Below, in pieces: positions 63,291 through 64,000 of a stretch of 64,000 nt of DNA. Below the pieces are notes generated by a model. It saw nothing but the letters and a program-made list of their open reading frames with translations, was not told the DNA's origin and searched no databases. Source of the DNA: Alteromonas sp. 5E99-2. Its GTDB lineage: Bacteria; Pseudomonadota; Gammaproteobacteria; Enterobacterales; Alteromonadaceae. Position 1 is the first letter of the stretch; every line of letters begins with the position of its first letter. The stretch spans positions 310,001 to 374,000 of the forward strand of contig NZ_JAFNJE010000001.1 in assembly GCF_017368475.1 (NCBI RefSeq), in the 5' to 3' direction. A program made the translations under genes and the position numbers.

Positions 63291-64000
63291 ATGACATTTT
63301 TAGAAACCCATGAACTCTGGTTAAGGTTGGCAAGTTTTGTTGGCGTATTAGCATTCATGGCTATACTCGAATATATTCGACCTAAAAAAACTCGTGTTAT
63401 GCCAAGGTTCGTGCGCTGGAGCACCAATCTTTTACTTGTGGTAATAAATAGTTTAGCCCTGCGACTAGTTACTCCTATACTAGCAGTTGGCGCTGCTGCG
63501 TGGGCTCAATCTCATAACCTTGGTGTGCTCAATTGGATACCACTCCCTCCTATCATTAGCTTAGTTCTAGCGGTGACTTTATTAGATATGGCCATTTACT
63601 TTCAGCATGTATTAAGTCACCGTGTTCCAATGTTATGGCGGTTCCATAAAATCCATCACGCCGACAGAGATATCGATGTCACTACAGGCTTGCGGTTTCA
63701 TCCAGTAGAAATTGTGTTTTCAATGTTTTATAAATTAGCCTGGGTTGTACTTCTTGGCCCTAGTGTCAGTGCTGTAATTTTTTTCGAAGTTTTATTAAAT
63801 GCGTCTGCAATGTTCAACCACTCAAATGTATCTCTGACTCAAAAAGTCGATTCATGGCTTCGAACCTGTATCGTCACTCCCGACTTTCACAGAGTACACC
63901 ACTCGGTAATACCAAGAGAAACTCACAGTAACTTCGGCTTTTTCTTGTCTATTTGGGATAGGATTTTCAATACCCATATTCCGCAGCCTTTAGCCAAACA
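63291..64000 (+). CDS. Sterol desaturase/fatty acid hydroxylase family protein, partial
   Basis: The gene starts at ATG 63291 and runs off the right edge, with about 236 residues visible. It is a membrane protein with helices around residues 10-25, 50-75 and 85-105, and the di-iron His clusters of the family: HVLSH, HKIHH and, near the end, HRVHH. Such enzymes hydroxylate or desaturate lipids, carotenoids or sterol-like substrates. The visible part contains RFHPVEIVFSMFYK and NHSNVSLTQKVDSWL, typical of bacterial members. Substrate and C-terminus are unknown. Confidence 0.88.
   Translation, partial: MTFLETHELWLRLASFVGVLAFMAILEYIRPKKTRVMPRFVRWSTNLLLVVINSLALRLVTPILAVGAAAWAQSHNLGVLNWIPLPPIISLVLAVTLLDMAIYFQHVLSHRVPMLWRFHKIHHADRDIDVTTGLRFHPVEIVFSMFYKLAWVVLLGPSVSAVIFFEVLLNASAMFNHSNVSLTQKVDSWLRTCIVTPDFHRVHHSVIPRETHSNFGFFLSIWDRIFNTHIPQPLAK

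Noticed and set aside
1-64000. CRISPR arrays, insertion sequences, integrases and toxin-antitoxin pairs
   Set aside because: None was seen on reading the window; no repeat-spacer pattern and no transposase-like protein.

Overview
The window looks like a chromosomal segment of a marine gammaproteobacterium of the Alteromonadales, close to Paraglaciecola, Glaciecola or Alteromonas. This is inferred from the moderately AT-rich composition, the gene orders pepA-holC-valS and lptF-lptG, the many c-di-GMP enzymes and the general style of the proteins. No database search was possible. I see no insertion sequence, phage, CRISPR array, rRNA or replication origin. One tRNA gene (Leu, anticodon CAA) is present.

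Layout. 1-5 kb: the start of an Hpt phosphotransfer protein cut by the window edge, then plsC, rraB and a two-gene purine unit (NCS2 permease plus 8-oxoguanine-deaminase-like amidohydrolase). 4.7-11.9 kb: the housekeeping block valS-holC-pepA and, divergently, lptF-lptG. 11.9-18.7 kb: a diguanylate cyclase, then a putative zinc-starvation operon (dihydroorotase paralogue pyrC2, zinc-independent GTP cyclohydrolase folE2, possibly an M3 metallopeptidase lipoprotein) behind a Zur-box-like palindrome, and a HupE/UreJ-type membrane protein. 18.7-23.7 kb: a very large SNF2-type helicase and an RDD membrane protein. 23.7-28.7 kb: a C1 detoxification block (frmA, frmB, a YdeP-type molybdopterin oxidoreductase and fdhD) that could carry formaldehyde through formate. 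28.8-46.9 kb is accessory: two sulfotransferase-like genes, two periplasmic-TPR diguanylate cyclases, a Pro-rich acidic protein, a NUP-family lipoprotein, a secreted BNR-4/PA14 protein with ulvan-lyase-like residues, a decayed MarR-type regulator, an OafA-type O-acyltransferase, a TAP-like hydrolase, an ECF sigma / membrane protein / DUF4097 unit and an esterase-fold protein lacking its serine nucleophile. 47-53 kb: a large secreted beta-propeller protein, a DUF1826-zur operon with its own Zur box, and a Tat-exported dienelactone hydrolase. 53-64 kb: an orphan flippase, a GGDEF-EAL protein, a DUF1835 protein, a thioredoxin-like gene behind a long inverted repeat, a PepSY/TonB-receptor/DUF2946 cluster, a small conserved protein and a partial sterol-desaturase-family gene.

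The most coherent system is zinc homeostasis spread over two loci. The repressor Zur is encoded after a DUF1826 protein, and a near-identical 18-bp operator lies in front of both that operon and pyrC2-folE2. The pyrC2 product carries Gln at one canonical His metal-ligand position, and the DUF1826 protein shows an HxD...H...R pattern like an iron dioxygenase. Both are compatible with replacing or sparing zinc. The other recurring theme is c-di-GMP signalling (four GGDEF proteins plus one Hpt protein probably fused to HD-GYP) near surface and exopolysaccharide-modifying genes.
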